Part shown: piece after piece, positions 1 to 9,285 of the stretch
Layout: the number at the start of each line of letters is the position of its first letter
How positions within the stretch are numbered: the first letter of the stretch is position 1
Source: Rhododendron vialii
Taxonomy: Eukaryota; Streptophyta; Magnoliopsida; Ericales; Ericaceae
Length of the DNA stretch: 64,000 bases
Direction: 5' to 3'
NCBI RefSeq assembly: GCF_030253575.1
Contig: NC_080557.1
Location: forward strand, 1,731,001 to 1,795,000
Notes under the pieces: model-generated
The model's input: the letters and a program-made list of their open reading frames with translations, nothing else
Database searches by the model: none
What the model was told of the DNA's origin: nothing
Program-made: the position numbers and the translations under genes

Positions 1-901
1 TGTGCAACGATATATTTTGGTCTTGTATCTAGTATCTTTTGATCGATTTCTTTTGGTACGACACATTGTGGTAAGAAAGTGTCAATTTTTTGTGTTGTCA
101 TAACAATTGTGGTTATGTTATATAATTTGTAGTATTTTACACATGAGGGAGAGGGAGAGAAAGTCAATGAAAAGAGAACAACCTGTTACCTGCTAAGCCA
201 TTTTTTTATTTTATTAATTGGTTTAATAAATGGGTGGTCCGGATTATTTACTTTGAAATCCAAGAGTTTAAAATCATGATGCGTACGGTACACCCCTTAA
301 TAAGGGGTGTGTACCATAAGACTACCCTCATAAATATGCATTAGAAAACGAAAAATCGGTATAATGAAAATCACAAATTATCGTAATTTAAGCATACGGT
401 ATACCCTGTGTACCATAGCTTTTCCCAAAACTCATTGTTTAGATTGGAGTCAAGATACGAGTTGTTTGCACAAATTTCATTTTTCAGTAAAACAAGCAAA
501 GATAAGTCCGAAAATTCTATCGTTCACAAGTGAGATTATTCAGTCGTTCTAGAACACTATCACAGCGTGGTGTTTCAAATCTCTTTTTCACCATACATTA
601 TTGTCGAATCCACACACTCTTTCCAAATCTCACAACAATGTTCGATGGAGAAGGGGTTTGCAGCGTCACGTGTCGGGTTACCGACCGAATAATTTTTCCT
701 CGTTGACTAAGAAAATGTGTGATGTAAAAACCGAAAAATAAAAGTGTTGCGTCAACGTATCACCAGATCTTGTAAATGCTCCCAAGATCTCTCTCCCCGT
801 TCTGATTATTTTGCCTATTTCTCTCCAAGATCTCTCCAAAGTCCAAACCACTTTCTCGTTGCCCAATTCCTCACATTTTGATTCTTCTCCTTCCCCAATT
901 A
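1..901. other. Upstream region of the PPR gene
   Basis: No gene is visible. A short inverted repeat lies at 288-315 (ggtacacccc...ggggtgtgtacc), and a looser copy of the same motif is at 394-418. From about 760 to 900 the plus strand is rich in CT stretches (ctctctcc and similar), which is common in plant 5' UTRs and fits a leader for the PPR gene. The core promoter cannot be placed with confidence; an AATAAAAG string near 735 is only a weak TATA candidate. Confidence 0.4.
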
Positions 902-928
902 ATGGAGTTCACTTCAAATGGGTCTTAG
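902..928 (+). promoter_or_regulatory. Short upstream ORF overlapping the PPR start
   Basis: An ATG at 902 opens an eight-codon frame (MEFTSNGS, then TAG) that ends after the PPR ATG at 918 and is in a different frame. Ribosomes that start at 902 would bypass 918, so this could lower translation of the PPR protein. Seen directly; the regulatory effect is inferred, and it only matters if the transcript begins upstream of 902. Confidence 0.35.
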
Positions 929-3359
929 CAATCTGAGAATACCGAACCTCAATGGCCAACTCTTCCACTTCTCCGCCGCCTCCGCCGCCGTTCTACGCCC
1001 TATCTATCACGGACAAACCACCGCCGGAAGAGGACAGCAAGTGCGCCGCTTGCTTTACGGTATCCCTCTGCCCTTGCCTCGTCTGCTTCATTTTACTCAT
1101 GATTATAGTCTCCATGTTACTGGTATTCAAATTCCACATCTTTTGCCACACCCATCTCCACCCCCTCTCCTCCCTCCTCGACAAGAAACACTGCAAACCC
1201 TAGCCCCAAACTTCACTGCTAACAGAGATTTTTCTAGGGTTTCAAAGGGGTATTCAAATTCTGATGGTAATTCAACGTTTCAAACCCTAGCACCATACCC
1301 TGGTACTCGTAGTGGTTTTAGTTTCATTTCAAATGGGTATTTTGATTCTGATGGAAGTTCATCATTGGAACCCCTGGCCCCAAACTTTACTAGTAACAGA
1401 GATGTTTCTAGGGATTCAAATGGGTTTTCGAATTCCGATGGGTATTCGACGTTTCAAGCTCGAGCCCCAAACCCTGGTACGAGGAGTGGTGTTGGCAGCA
1501 TTTCCAATTGGTATTTTGATTCTGATGGAAATTCATCAATGGACCCCCTAACCCCAAACTTTACTAGTAACAGAGATGTTTCTAGGGTTTCAAATGGGTA
1601 TTCGTATTATGATGGGTATTCTACATTTGAAGCCCGAACCCCAAACCGCGGTACTAGTAGTGGTTTTGGTGGCATTTCAAATGGGTATTTTTATTCTGAT
1701 GCAAATTCATCATTGCGATCCGTCACCCCAAACTTTACTACTGGAAGAGATTTTTGTAGAGTTCCATGTGGGTATTCAGTTTCCAATGGGTATTCAAAGT
1801 TTGAATCCCTAACCTCTAACTTTAGAACTAGGAGAGGTTTTTGCGTTGTTTCAAATGGGCGTTCAGATTCCGATGCCGATTCTGAGTCGGATACTGAGAA
1901 TGTTGAGAAAATTGAGGCAGGAAATGTTGAATCTAAGGCAGATTTGAAAGAAGTGGAGAGGGTATGCAAGGTGATCGATGAATTGTTTGCTTTGGATCGG
2001 AACATGGAGGCGGTTTTGGACTCGTGTGGTGTCAATCTTACCCATGATTTGGTGGTGGAGGTATTGGAGCGGTTCCGCCATGCGAGGCGGCCGGCATTTC
2101 GGTTCTTCTGCTGGGCAGGGCAGAGGGCGGAATATTCTCATGATTCGAGGACTTACAACAAGATGATGTTTATACTCGGGAAGACTAGGCAATTTGAGAC
2201 TATGGTGACAATACTTGAAGAAATGGGTGACAAAGGGTTACTCACAATTGAAACATTTGAGATTGCTATCAAGGCCTTTTGTGAAGCAAAAGAGAGGAGG
2301 AAAGCAGTTGGGATTTTCGAGTTGATGAAGAAATATAAGTTTAAAGTTGGAGTTGATACCATCAACTGTTTGCTTGATTCTCTTGGAAGAGCGAAACTTG
2401 GTAAGGAAGCTCAACTTATGTTTGACAAGTTAAAAGAGAGGTTTACTCCAAATTTGAGGACGTATACGGTTTTGCTAAATGGGTGGTGTAGAGTGAAGAA
2501 TTTAATGGAGGCAGTGAGGGTGTGGAATGAGATGATTGATAAAGGTTTTAAGCCGGACATTATTGCCCATCATACAATGCTTGAAGGTTTGTTGAGGTGT
2601 AGAAAAAGGTCTGATGCTATCAAGCTGTTTGAGGTCATGAAGGCCAAAGGTCCAAAACCTAATGTTCGAAGCTATACAATCTTGATTCGGGACTTGTGCA
2701 AGCAAATGAAGATGAGAGAAGCTGTTGATTATTTTGAGGAGATGGCTAAATCTGGCTGTGATCCGGATGCTGCAGTTTACACTTGTTTGATTACAGGGTT
2801 TGGGAATAGAAAAGAGATGGACAAAGTTTATGGGCTGTTGACAGAGATGAAAGAAAAAGGGCTCCCACCAGATGTGCAGACTTACAATGCGTTGATAAAA
2901 TTGATGACGAACAAGCGAATGCCTGACGATGCAGTGATGATTTACAAGAAGATGATTAAATGTGGTTTGGAACCAACAATCCACACTTACAATATGATGA
3001 TGAGGTCCTATTTGGAGACGAGAAATTATGAGATGGGTTATGCAGTTTGGGAGGAGATGAATCGGAAGGGTTGTTGCCCTGATGATAGCTCTTACATTGT
3101 TTTAATTGGAGGGCTTATAAGGCAGGGAAGATCACAGGAGGCTTGTCAATATCTAGAGGAAATGATAGAGAAAGGAATGAAAGCTCCTCAACTTGATTAC
3201 AACAAGTTTGCTGCTGATTTCTCTAGAGCTGGAAAACCTGATATATTAGAGGAGTTGGCCAGAAAGATGAAGTTTTCAGGAAAATTCGAGGCCTCCAATG
3301 TCTTCTCCAGGTGGGGTGAGATGATGAAGAAAAGAGTTACGAGAAGAGATCCTGTTTAA
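918..3359 (+). CDS. P-type pentatricopeptide repeat protein (At3g62470-like), organelle-targeted
   Basis: Single-exon frame of 813 residues. Residues 1-95 are rich in Arg, Ser and Leu and poor in acidic residues, as in a mitochondrial transit peptide. Residues about 95-320 are a tandem repeat region of about 29 residues per unit (NFTSNRDVSR..., then TRSGFG.ISNGYF...). An acidic Ser/Asp linker follows (SDSDADSESDTE). Residues about 408-760 hold around ten 35-residue PPR motifs with typical ends (TYTVLLNGWC...GFKPD, SYTILIRDLC...CDPD). No E or DYW domain follows, so it is P class. The C-terminal part resembles the Arabidopsis At3g62470/At3g62540 mitochondrial group, whose members are near 600 residues; the extra length here is the repeat block. 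The first downstream Met in frame is about 200 codons in, so 918 is the only sensible start unless a 5' exon is spliced. Role: binding of organelle RNA, from family knowledge. Confidence 0.88.
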   Translation: MGLSNLRIPNLNGQLFHFSAASAAVLRPIYHGQTTAGRGQQVRRLLYGIPLPLPRLLHFTHDYSLHVTGIQIPHLLPHPSPPPLLPPRQETLQTLAPNFTANRDFSRVSKGYSNSDGNSTFQTLAPYPGTRSGFSFISNGYFDSDGSSSLEPLAPNFTSNRDVSRDSNGFSNSDGYSTFQARAPNPGTRSGVGSISNWYFDSDGNSSMDPLTPNFTSNRDVSRVSNGYSYYDGYSTFEARTPNRGTSSGFGGISNGYFYSDANSSLRSVTPNFTTGRDFCRVPCGYSVSNGYSKFESLTSNFRTRRGFCVVSNGRSDSDADSESDTENVEKIEAGNVESKADLKEVERVCKVIDELFALDRNMEAVLDSCGVNLTHDLVVEVLERFRHARRPAFRFFCWAGQRAEYSHDSRTYNKMMFILGKTRQFETMVTILEEMGDKGLLTIETFEIAIKAFCEAKERRKAVGIFELMKKYKFKVGVDTINCLLDSLGRAKLGKEAQLMFDKLKERFTPNLRTYTVLLNGWCRVKNLMEAVRVWNEMIDKGFKPDIIAHHTMLEGLLRCRKRSDAIKLFEVMKAKGPKPNVRSYTILIRDLCKQMKMREAVDYFEEMAKSGCDPDAAVYTCLITGFGNRKEMDKVYGLLTEMKEKGLPPDVQTYNALIKLMTNKRMPDDAVMIYKKMIKCGLEPTIHTYNMMMRSYLETRNYEMGYAVWEEMNRKGCCPDDSSYIVLIGGLIRQGRSQEACQYLEEMIEKGMKAPQLDYNKFAADFSRAGKPDILEELARKMKFSGKFEASNVFSRWGEMMKKRVTRRDPV
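952..1203 (+). other. Overlapping reading frame, proline-rich then hydrophobic (83 codons)
   Basis: In a different frame from the PPR protein, this frame starts MANSSTSPPPPPP and contains a Cys-rich hydrophobic stretch (CAACFTVSLCPCLVCFILL...) that would make a transmembrane helix, like the N-termini of LEA2/NHL-type proteins. It ends just before the PPR repeat block. Degenerate copies of its first 15 codons occur at 27289 and 31426. It may be a relic of another gene onto which the PPR frame extended, an alternative product, or chance. No downstream exon was identified. Confidence 0.3.
1198..1870 (+). repeat. In-frame 87/174-bp tandem repeat inside the PPR gene
   Basis: The phrase AACTTTACTAGTAACAGAGA recurs with small changes near 1207, 1382, 1556 and 1729, a period of about 174 bp (58 residues). 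Each 58-residue unit splits into two related 29-residue halves, one built on PNFTSNRDVSR and one on PNPGTRSGFG, both ending in a GYF/GYSxSDG-like core. The period is a multiple of three, so copy-number change keeps the frame open. Confidence 0.85.
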
Positions 3360-3690
3360 AGTGGTTCGCAATGTGCCGAATTACTGGCTTTGGCAATACG
3401 TGAGTGATGGACGTTGGAGATTGCCTTTGTTTCTTTATGCGTGTAAGCAGTTGTTTGTGTTGGATAAATTTGGTTGCATCCTCTCTTTAGGCATTGTAAG
3501 TCTTTATACGATTAAATTGTACTGCTGTTTTCTTGCAGCACATATCTCAATTTAATTGCTCGTTCTATAGATGTATCATTTGACTGCTGTCTTCTTGCAG
3601 TATATATATGTCACAGCTTTAAATGGATTCTACACTTGCTTTCTTCCTTCTTCTTGCTTTAGCTTCTCACGCCATCGAAGAAGCTGGTGG
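3360..3690. other. 3' region of the PPR gene
   Basis: Downstream DNA with no coding frame of its own. Positions 3524-3611 hold two copies of a ctgctgt.ttcttgcag motif about 55 bp apart. This segment recurs inverted at 6869-6960. Confidence 0.5.
3524..3611 (+). repeat. Segment duplicated in inverted orientation at 6869-6960
   Basis: Read on the minus strand, 6869-6960 matches this segment over about 88 bp with few changes (both keep ctgttttcttgc, atgtatcatt and ctgtcttcttgcagtatata). A piece of the PPR 3' flank therefore sits inverted on the far side of FB1. Confidence 0.75.
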
Positions 3691-4399
3691 GTATTTCATG
3701 GTGAGTTTTGCCAAAGCCAGTAATACTTTCTTGCCATGAGCTGTGCACCACACGAAAGCAACCTTGGAAAAACAGGAATCATATAGTTCACCCATGGTGG
3801 TATTTCATGGTGAGTATTGCCAAAATAGCAATACTTGAGTACATTTCTCATGGATCATATAATCGATCCACGCTCTCATCAACCTCACCTAGGATCGCGA
3901 TTTTACGAACCATTGCAGCTGTTCTTCGACTTCGAGGAAAAGACACCAAAGCTCTCCCAATATGCCCATGAAACCCAGATTTTCAGCAACTTTAATATAA
4001 TCTGAATTAATGGTCCTCAGGCATCCTTCTGTGTTTGCCATAAACTCCCTCAAGAAATTTCCACGGATTGATATTTTGGCAAACGCCATTCATGGAAGAA
4101 CGGAAATCCTATATCACACGCTCCGTCAAAGAATGTGTACCGTATGCAAATGCCTTGAAGTTAAGGAGTTTTGGTCATAAATCAAATTAGCGACCGTTAT
4201 TACACAAGATACTGGTGTAACCAGGAGATTTCTTTCTGAACAAAATATCACATACCTCACCAATACTTGAGCAGAGGAAAGGGCGTCCATCAGTTCAAGA
4301 AATGAAAGATCAAGAGCAAATATATTCCTTACGTTGCGTAACTCCAAATGACAACATGGTACTAACCTATTCAATGTCTCCGGAATCAAGTTCATTAAA
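3690..4399. repeat. 3'-flank block of FB1, shared with other array units
   Basis: No recognised gene. The block from about 3715 to 4170 (ccatgagctg, cacccaaggt-like, agaatgtgtaccgta, aaggagttttggtcata) recurs with decay at 17200-17770, 24740-25460 and 28120-28300. The part 4165-4390 recurs at 8985-9205. On the minus strand 3889-4089 reads as a 66-residue open stretch (GNFLREFMANTEGC...), a piece of an older unrecognised coding sequence or chance. Confidence 0.6.
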
Positions 4400-4523
4400 G
4401 GACACTGATTTTGGCGCTCCAAAAATGTATGCAGGCTCTTCACTTTGCATTGGATGTTACTGGTAACATGCAGTGCAAAGTGGAGCGCCTGCGTACAAAA
4501 ATAGAGCGCGAAAATCAATTTCC
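4400..4523. mobile_element. 124-bp foldback MITE, Mutator-like
   Basis: The ends are inverted copies (GGACACTGATTTTGGCGCTC against GGAAATTGATTTTCGCGCTC), and the arms pair over about 50 bp. It is flanked by TTCATTAAA (4391-4399) and TTCGTTAAA (4524-4532), a 9-bp target duplication with one change. Nine-base duplications and long terminal repeats point to a Mutator-type MITE. The matching flank of FB2 near 9210 lacks it, so the insertion came after the FB1/FB2 duplication. Confidence 0.75.
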
Positions 4524-4602
4524 TTCGTTAAAATGTTTAGTACAAGTTAAACAGGGAGAAATAACAAAAAAGAACTCCAACATGTATTCTGAATGACATT
4601 TC

Positions 4603-5730
4603 TCAAAGAGGGTATAGGGATTCAACATAGGGAAAAGCAGTATCACAAGAATCTAAAGGAGAAATTCGTTGACCTCGAGGCACATGAAGCACATTCCATG
4701 AATTCCATGAATTGCTCTTCAGATTATAGCAGATTGTCTTCTCCGGAAAAGTTAACACGAGTTCGAAATCAGTTTCCATCTCGCCCTTCAAAACATACAG
4801 AACATAATACTTGCAGTATTCGCTTTTCAACTGAGGGGATACAGATTGCAAGGGTCCAAGATGGACAAAACACTTCACAATCCAGCGACAATCGTCCTTG
4901 TCCATCTCAAGGATTTCGAATGCCATGGCACACCGGTTTGGAGTCTGAATAAGAATCAAACGGCCGCCACATTCTCCGAAGTACCTCACTTGCATGGGTC
5001 GAACTTCCAGAGGTTTTTTCATTTCTATCATCTTCTCCGAATCAACATCAAACCCCGACATAACAGTCTCATAACCGAACCAATAGATTACTCCGCGACA
5101 AAACACCGCTTGTAAAAGGCTTCTACAGGGTGCACGAATCTGTTTCCAAGATGCACTCTCCGAACAATAGATATCGATTTGAACATAGGAAGTTCCAACA
5201 CGTTGATAACAATAACGCAGAAACACAACTTTATAGCGAGGCAACTTTGAAGGATCAAAAGCCAATAAAGCATGTACCCCAGATGAAAACACGCCGGGTC
5301 TGGGTTCATGAATTGCTGTATACTTCTGTGTAGTTGGATTGCAAACAAGGTAATGATCAATGTATACGTTAAAAACAGAACATAACAGCAGTCCGTTGGA
5401 AGAGCAAACAATCTTTATTCGGTATACAACTCCATTGCGGTGGAGGTAATCGAGTGAGGGCCCAGTCGGGTCGCCCTGAAGCGAGACACACTTGCAGCTT
5501 TGATTAGTATATTTCCAGCCCAAGAAAATGCCCGAAATCGAGGGCCGAGGGTTTCGGCAGTGGTGTTTGGCGGCGAATCGGGAGTCGGATACGAGAGATA
5601 GCCATTGCTTGGACACGGACTTGAATCGGATCAGGGATTTGGCCGGCAAAAATAGAAGGATCTGAGTAAGGAGATCAACGTTATTGGCGATTACTTCGGC
5701 CGTGGGTGGAAGGTCCGACAAAGCATCCAT
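4603..5730 (-). CDS. FB1: F-box protein, At5g07610-like
   Basis: Intact single-exon frame of 375 residues. The F-box is at about 12-55 (NNVDLLTQILLFLPAKSLIRFKSVSKQW). The F-box-associated region follows with the family signatures SSNGLLLC (about 110), YLVCNPTTQKY (about 128), AFDPSKLPRYKVVF (about 158), CSESASWKQIRAP (about 190), GFDVDSEKMIE, YFGECGGRLILIQT and a C-terminal FPYVESLYPL. The expected role is substrate receptor of an SCF ubiquitin ligase through SKP1/ASK binding; substrates are unknown. It is closest to FB2, with which it shares nearly the whole frame. A small in-frame duplication gives NSWNSWNV where FB2 has NSWNV. The start matches the MDA- start of its paralogs. Confidence 0.92.
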   Translation of the reverse strand: MDALSDLPPTAEVIANNVDLLTQILLFLPAKSLIRFKSVSKQWLSLVSDSRFAAKHHCRNPRPSISGIFLGWKYTNQSCKCVSLQGDPTGPSLDYLHRNGVVYRIKIVCSSNGLLLCSVFNVYIDHYLVCNPTTQKYTAIHEPRPGVFSSGVHALLAFDPSKLPRYKVVFLRYCYQRVGTSYVQIDIYCSESASWKQIRAPCRSLLQAVFCRGVIYWFGYETVMSGFDVDSEKMIEMKKPLEVRPMQVRYFGECGGRLILIQTPNRCAMAFEILEMDKDDCRWIVKCFVHLGPLQSVSPQLKSEYCKYYVLYVLKGEMETDFELVLTFPEKTICYNLKSNSWNSWNVLHVPRGQRISPLDSCDTAFPYVESLYPL

Positions 5731-5819
5731 GGAATCGATGAATGGAAGTGACTACAGGAGGAGGGTTTTCAGTTTGATCGGTTGATCATTTTGGGGTTCA
5801 TTTGATTTGATGTTAACGA

Positions 5820-6343
5820 AGCTGGTGAGCTTCATTGCTTTTCCCCCATTGACTTGCGCGGTTTCTTCGTCAAAGAGTTCATATGCATTTTATGGCATGG
5901 TTACCTATTGTGTTTGATTAGTAGCATGGTTACCTATTGTGTTTTTATGTATTTTAATGTTTTGACAATATGTATTCAATTATAATAAAATTAATTTTAT
6001 TTCAATTTATTATTGTTCATTACAAGTTATTTTTATTATTCATTGTTAAGACTAATTAATTAACTAATTAAAATAATATAAATTTATTAAGTATAAAGTC
6101 AATTTTAATTGAAAATAGAATTTGAGTTAACCAAAAAAAAAAAAGAAGGGAGGTAAATGAGAAAAGAAACAAATAAAGAAAATAATTGAAAAATAAAAAA
6201 ATAAAAAAAAGATTCAAAGTGGAAGGACATAAAAGGAAATAAAGAGAAAAAAAACGAAAAAAAAAATTCAGCAGAAAAGAAACAAAAGAAAATAAAGAAA
6301 AAAAAAAAAAGCAAATAAGCGGAAGGGGGAGCAGGAGACGGGG

Positions 6344-6377
<34 letters not shown>

Positions 6378-6475
6378 AACGCGCGCGGATGCAGGCCTCG
6401 CTGGTGAGCTTCATCGCTTTTCCCCCATTGACTTGCGCGGTTTCTTCGTCAAAGAGTTCATATGCATTTTATGGC
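5820..6475. repeat. 75-bp direct repeat bracketing a 500-bp low-complexity insert upstream of FB1
   Basis: The segment gctggtgagcttcattgctt...atgcattttatgg occurs at about 5821-5896 and again at about 6400-6474, almost unchanged. Between the copies lie AT-rich DNA, then an A/G-only-rich stretch, then a run of 32 G. The upstream DNA of FB2 has one, partly deleted copy, so FB1's promoter was duplicated around an insert. Confidence 0.8.
6105..6376. repeat. Homopurine tract ending in G32
   Basis: From about 6129 the plus strand is almost only A and G with a few T and C. From 6345 to 6376 it is an uninterrupted run of 32 G. Such tracts can form triplex or quadruplex structures; long homopolymers are also error-prone in sequencing, so the exact length is uncertain. 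Confidence 0.85.
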
Positions 6476-7574
6476 TCTACGGAAAAAGTCTGACTTCTTC
6501 AATTTTCATGTAAAATTCATAGTTTTTTTTTTTAATTTCTTTTATTTTTCTAGTTGAAATGAACTCTATAACATAAAAGTTTAACACAAAACTAGCAAAC
6601 GTGAATTTTTTGTGAATAAATACAAAATAAAAAAGCTGTAGAGCAGTTTATAACTTTTTGATTAGTGGAAACGCTCTTTAAGTAGATCGAGATTAAATTC
6701 TTTTCATCGGTAGTGGAAACGGTGGGTTTTCCATCACCACTGTTGTGACCCCACCATGCTTTTATTGTTATAATATGAACCGTTCATTTTTCAGGGCCCA
6801 CAGATTAATCTAATCACGCAAAAAAATCAATTTGATCGGATATCGATAGATATAACCATTTAAAGCCTCGACATATATACTGCAAGAAGACAGCAGTAGT
6901 CAATGATACATGTACAGAACAAGCAAATTTTGAGATACATGCAGCAAGAAAACAGCAATCAGTAATACGCTAGTGTAATATGTCAAAAAGTTGGAGCGGT
7001 ACGACTGATTTGATTAAGTTCATCAGAGTTTCTTACCCAGCGACTACCTTTTTAAGAACTAGTAAATGATGAGATAGTTGGCAGTTACTTTGGGACTTCG
7101 GGTTTGCTCTGCCTGAATGTTCCAATTTCGAGACCTCTTGGAGCTATCAACTCTTATGAGATCAAATTATACGAAACTTTGTTTCGGTTTCAATTGAGCC
7201 TTTCTATGTGGACAGTGAAATTAATCCTAAAATTAATCCATACGTGCATAAACTAGATCGAATACATAACTAGCTTCAAGATTGTTTTTAATCCACTCTT
7301 TTTGCCCGTTTAAAGAGGCAGAAATTGATGTACCGGTCTTTATAATGGATTCAGCTCCTCTCCAATTCCTTTTTTCAGTTGCTAAAATCTGAACTTTGCT
7401 ATTGTGGTCTAGTGTAACAAGTCTTTTTCAAATTCGTTTTAATGATTGAAACCACTCTTTTTTTTAGAATTTGTTCAAAAAACTTCAACAATCTCAGATG
7501 GATCAGAGATTTTGTTTGTTGATTCCGTTGCTTGTACGTAGCCCCGTAGGCAAGTTCAATGGCAAGACCTTCCA
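6476..7574. other. Intergenic DNA between FB1 and a broken F-box copy
   Basis: No gene. It contains the inverted PPR 3'-flank copy at 6869-6960. From about 7050 to 7570 it holds a block (tgatgagatagttggc, gagacctct, cgtgcataaactaga, aagaggcag) repeated at 11225-11740 and, more decayed, at 16310-16620. These are duplicated flanks of array units. Confidence 0.6.
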
Positions 7575-7860
7575 TCACAACACGGAATAGTGAAGGTATT
7601 TGCTTCGCATCTTAGGGAGTACAGAAACCAAGGGTCCAAGATTGAACCAAAACATCACAATCCAATGGCAGCAGTACTTGTCCATCTCAAGGATTCTGAA
7701 CGTCACGGTAGAAGGAGGTGTATGGTTCTTAAGAAGAACCAAACGGCCGACTACATTCGCCAAAATACTTGTTCTTGTCCGCTGGCAAAAATTTCGAAGG
7801 GTTTGGCTTTTCTATCGTCTCCTCTGATTCAGCATCAAATCCCAATTTAACATCATCACT
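7575..7860 (-). pseudogene. F-box gene fragment a (C-terminal half)
   Basis: The minus strand encodes a piece of the associated domain: GRLVLLKNHTPP, FRILEMDKYCCHWIVMFWFNLGPL and KYLHYSVL. No F-box and no proper C-terminus are present. It is nearly the same sequence as 12855-13150, so one broken fragment was itself duplicated along with its upstream block. Not expected to be functional. Confidence 0.8.
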
Positions 7861-8344
7861 ACTTAACCAATAGAGTACACTCACCTAAAATTATAGTTAA
7901 ACATGTCCTCGTATATGAGGTTCACATCAAGTCCCACCTAGATAATAATCAAATCTAATTATATCATTCTTTCAACATTTCATGCAAAAGATCAGCTTAA
8001 TTTGAGTAGATCAACAGCTGCGCGATTGAAAACCTTCTGTAAGGTGGTGTTTGACTCTCTCTATGTTGGCATCTCTTGTACATAAATTGAACTTTTTCGT
8101 CAAGCAGAAACATACGAACAAAGCTAGTAAAGCATGCAACGAATTAGCATTATTCCAAGGAGTTAGTAATATATCAACGTTTGACAAGAATGGCTGGTTA
8201 AAATTGAACGGCAGGAACTCGACTCTTAGTTTCATAGCTATGTTTGATAGTATATCATACAATAGGACACTAACCAATGCGATATCCTTGCACACGACCC
8301 TATCCGAATCCGTACGATCAAGGGAAAGAAACATTAAGGGAATG
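7861..8344. other. Intergenic DNA, no recognised gene
   Basis: 7861-7930 still resembles the flank of fragment b (cctcgtatatgaggttcac, also at 13175-13197). From 7930 to 8344 open stretches occur on both strands, but none has a recognisable motif. Confidence 0.4.
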
Positions 8345-8910
8345 CCGCCCGTATGCACAAAGAGGGCCACGAACAAAAAGGATACACCACGGTATGATAT
8401 GAAATGAAAAACTCAAACCATTCCAAAAATTGATCAAGAGAGGGACTGCATTCTCCCATGAACCGACTATACAAACTACTAACCACAAAACTTTGTATTC
8501 TAAACAAAGACTTTTCGACCCTCTTCAAGACATCTCGAATTTCTTTCACTCCATAGTCCACATCAAGCAAAGAGGTATCATGGCCCTAACACTCTTTCTT
8601 CTCTTGCCCACTCTAGCCCCGCTCCAAGCAATTAAAACTTCCATGACACTCCTAGACACGGCCCATTGAATCCCAAACCAAGAAAACACCACAGACCAAA
8701 GCTCTCATGCCATCGGGCAATGGATGAGGAGGTGATCCCTGTCTCGGCATTCCTTTTACACATACAACACCAATTAATAATGATTCTCCGCCTTCAGATC
8801 AAGTTAACTGTTGATAGTAAGGATCTTGCCTTGCACCACGCACCAAGCAAAAAAACTCCAACTTTCAAAGGCGTCACTATTTTCCAAATCGCTTGCCAAC
8901 GAAATTAGGC
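8345..8910 (-). mobile_element. LINE ORF2 fragment (zinc-binding RT region) and 3' end
   Basis: On the minus strand the codons read as the C-terminal zf-RVT region of a plant L1-type LINE: WKIVTPLKVGVF-like, then INWCCMCKRN.E, then EVEKSLFRIQSF...LYSRF and FLEWF. Several frame breaks are present. Near 8345-8375 it shares gggcggcattcccttaatg with the LINE tail at 17577-17682, so both belong to one LINE family. Upstream ORF2 is missing. Confidence 0.7.
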
Positions 8911-9285
8911 ATTTGCATTCCCACATAACGCTTGATGATAAGATTTCACCTGAAAGGATCCTGATTTGGACAGATTCCACTGCATTTGGTCATAAATCAA
9001 ATTAGTGATCTTTATTGCATAAGAAGATAAGATATTGGTGTAACCAGGACATTTCTTTCTGAACAAAATATCATATACCTCACCAATACTTGAGCAGAGG
9101 AAAGGACGTCCATCAGTTCAGAAAAAAGATCAAGAACAAATATATTCCTTACGTTACGTAAATCCAAATAGCAACATGGTACTAACCTATTCAATGTCTC
9201 CAGAAGCAATCCTCCTTAATGTTTCGGACACGTTAAACAGGGGGGAAAAAACACGAGCTCCAACATGTATTCTGAATGGCAGTTC
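8911..9285. repeat. 3'-flank block of FB2
   Basis: No gene. 8985-9205 matches 4165-4390 next to FB1 (acttgagcagaggaaagg, cgtccatcagttca, caacatggtactaacctattcaatgtctcc). It probably contains the 3' UTR of FB2. Confidence 0.6.

Noticed and set aside
1691-2984. Minus-strand frames of 70-160 codons in the PPR gene
   Set aside because: They are antisense shadows of PPR repeats.
8011-8407. A pair of frames of about 120 codons on opposite strands
   Set aside because: No recognised motif; the region adjoins a LINE fragment. Recorded as intergenic.
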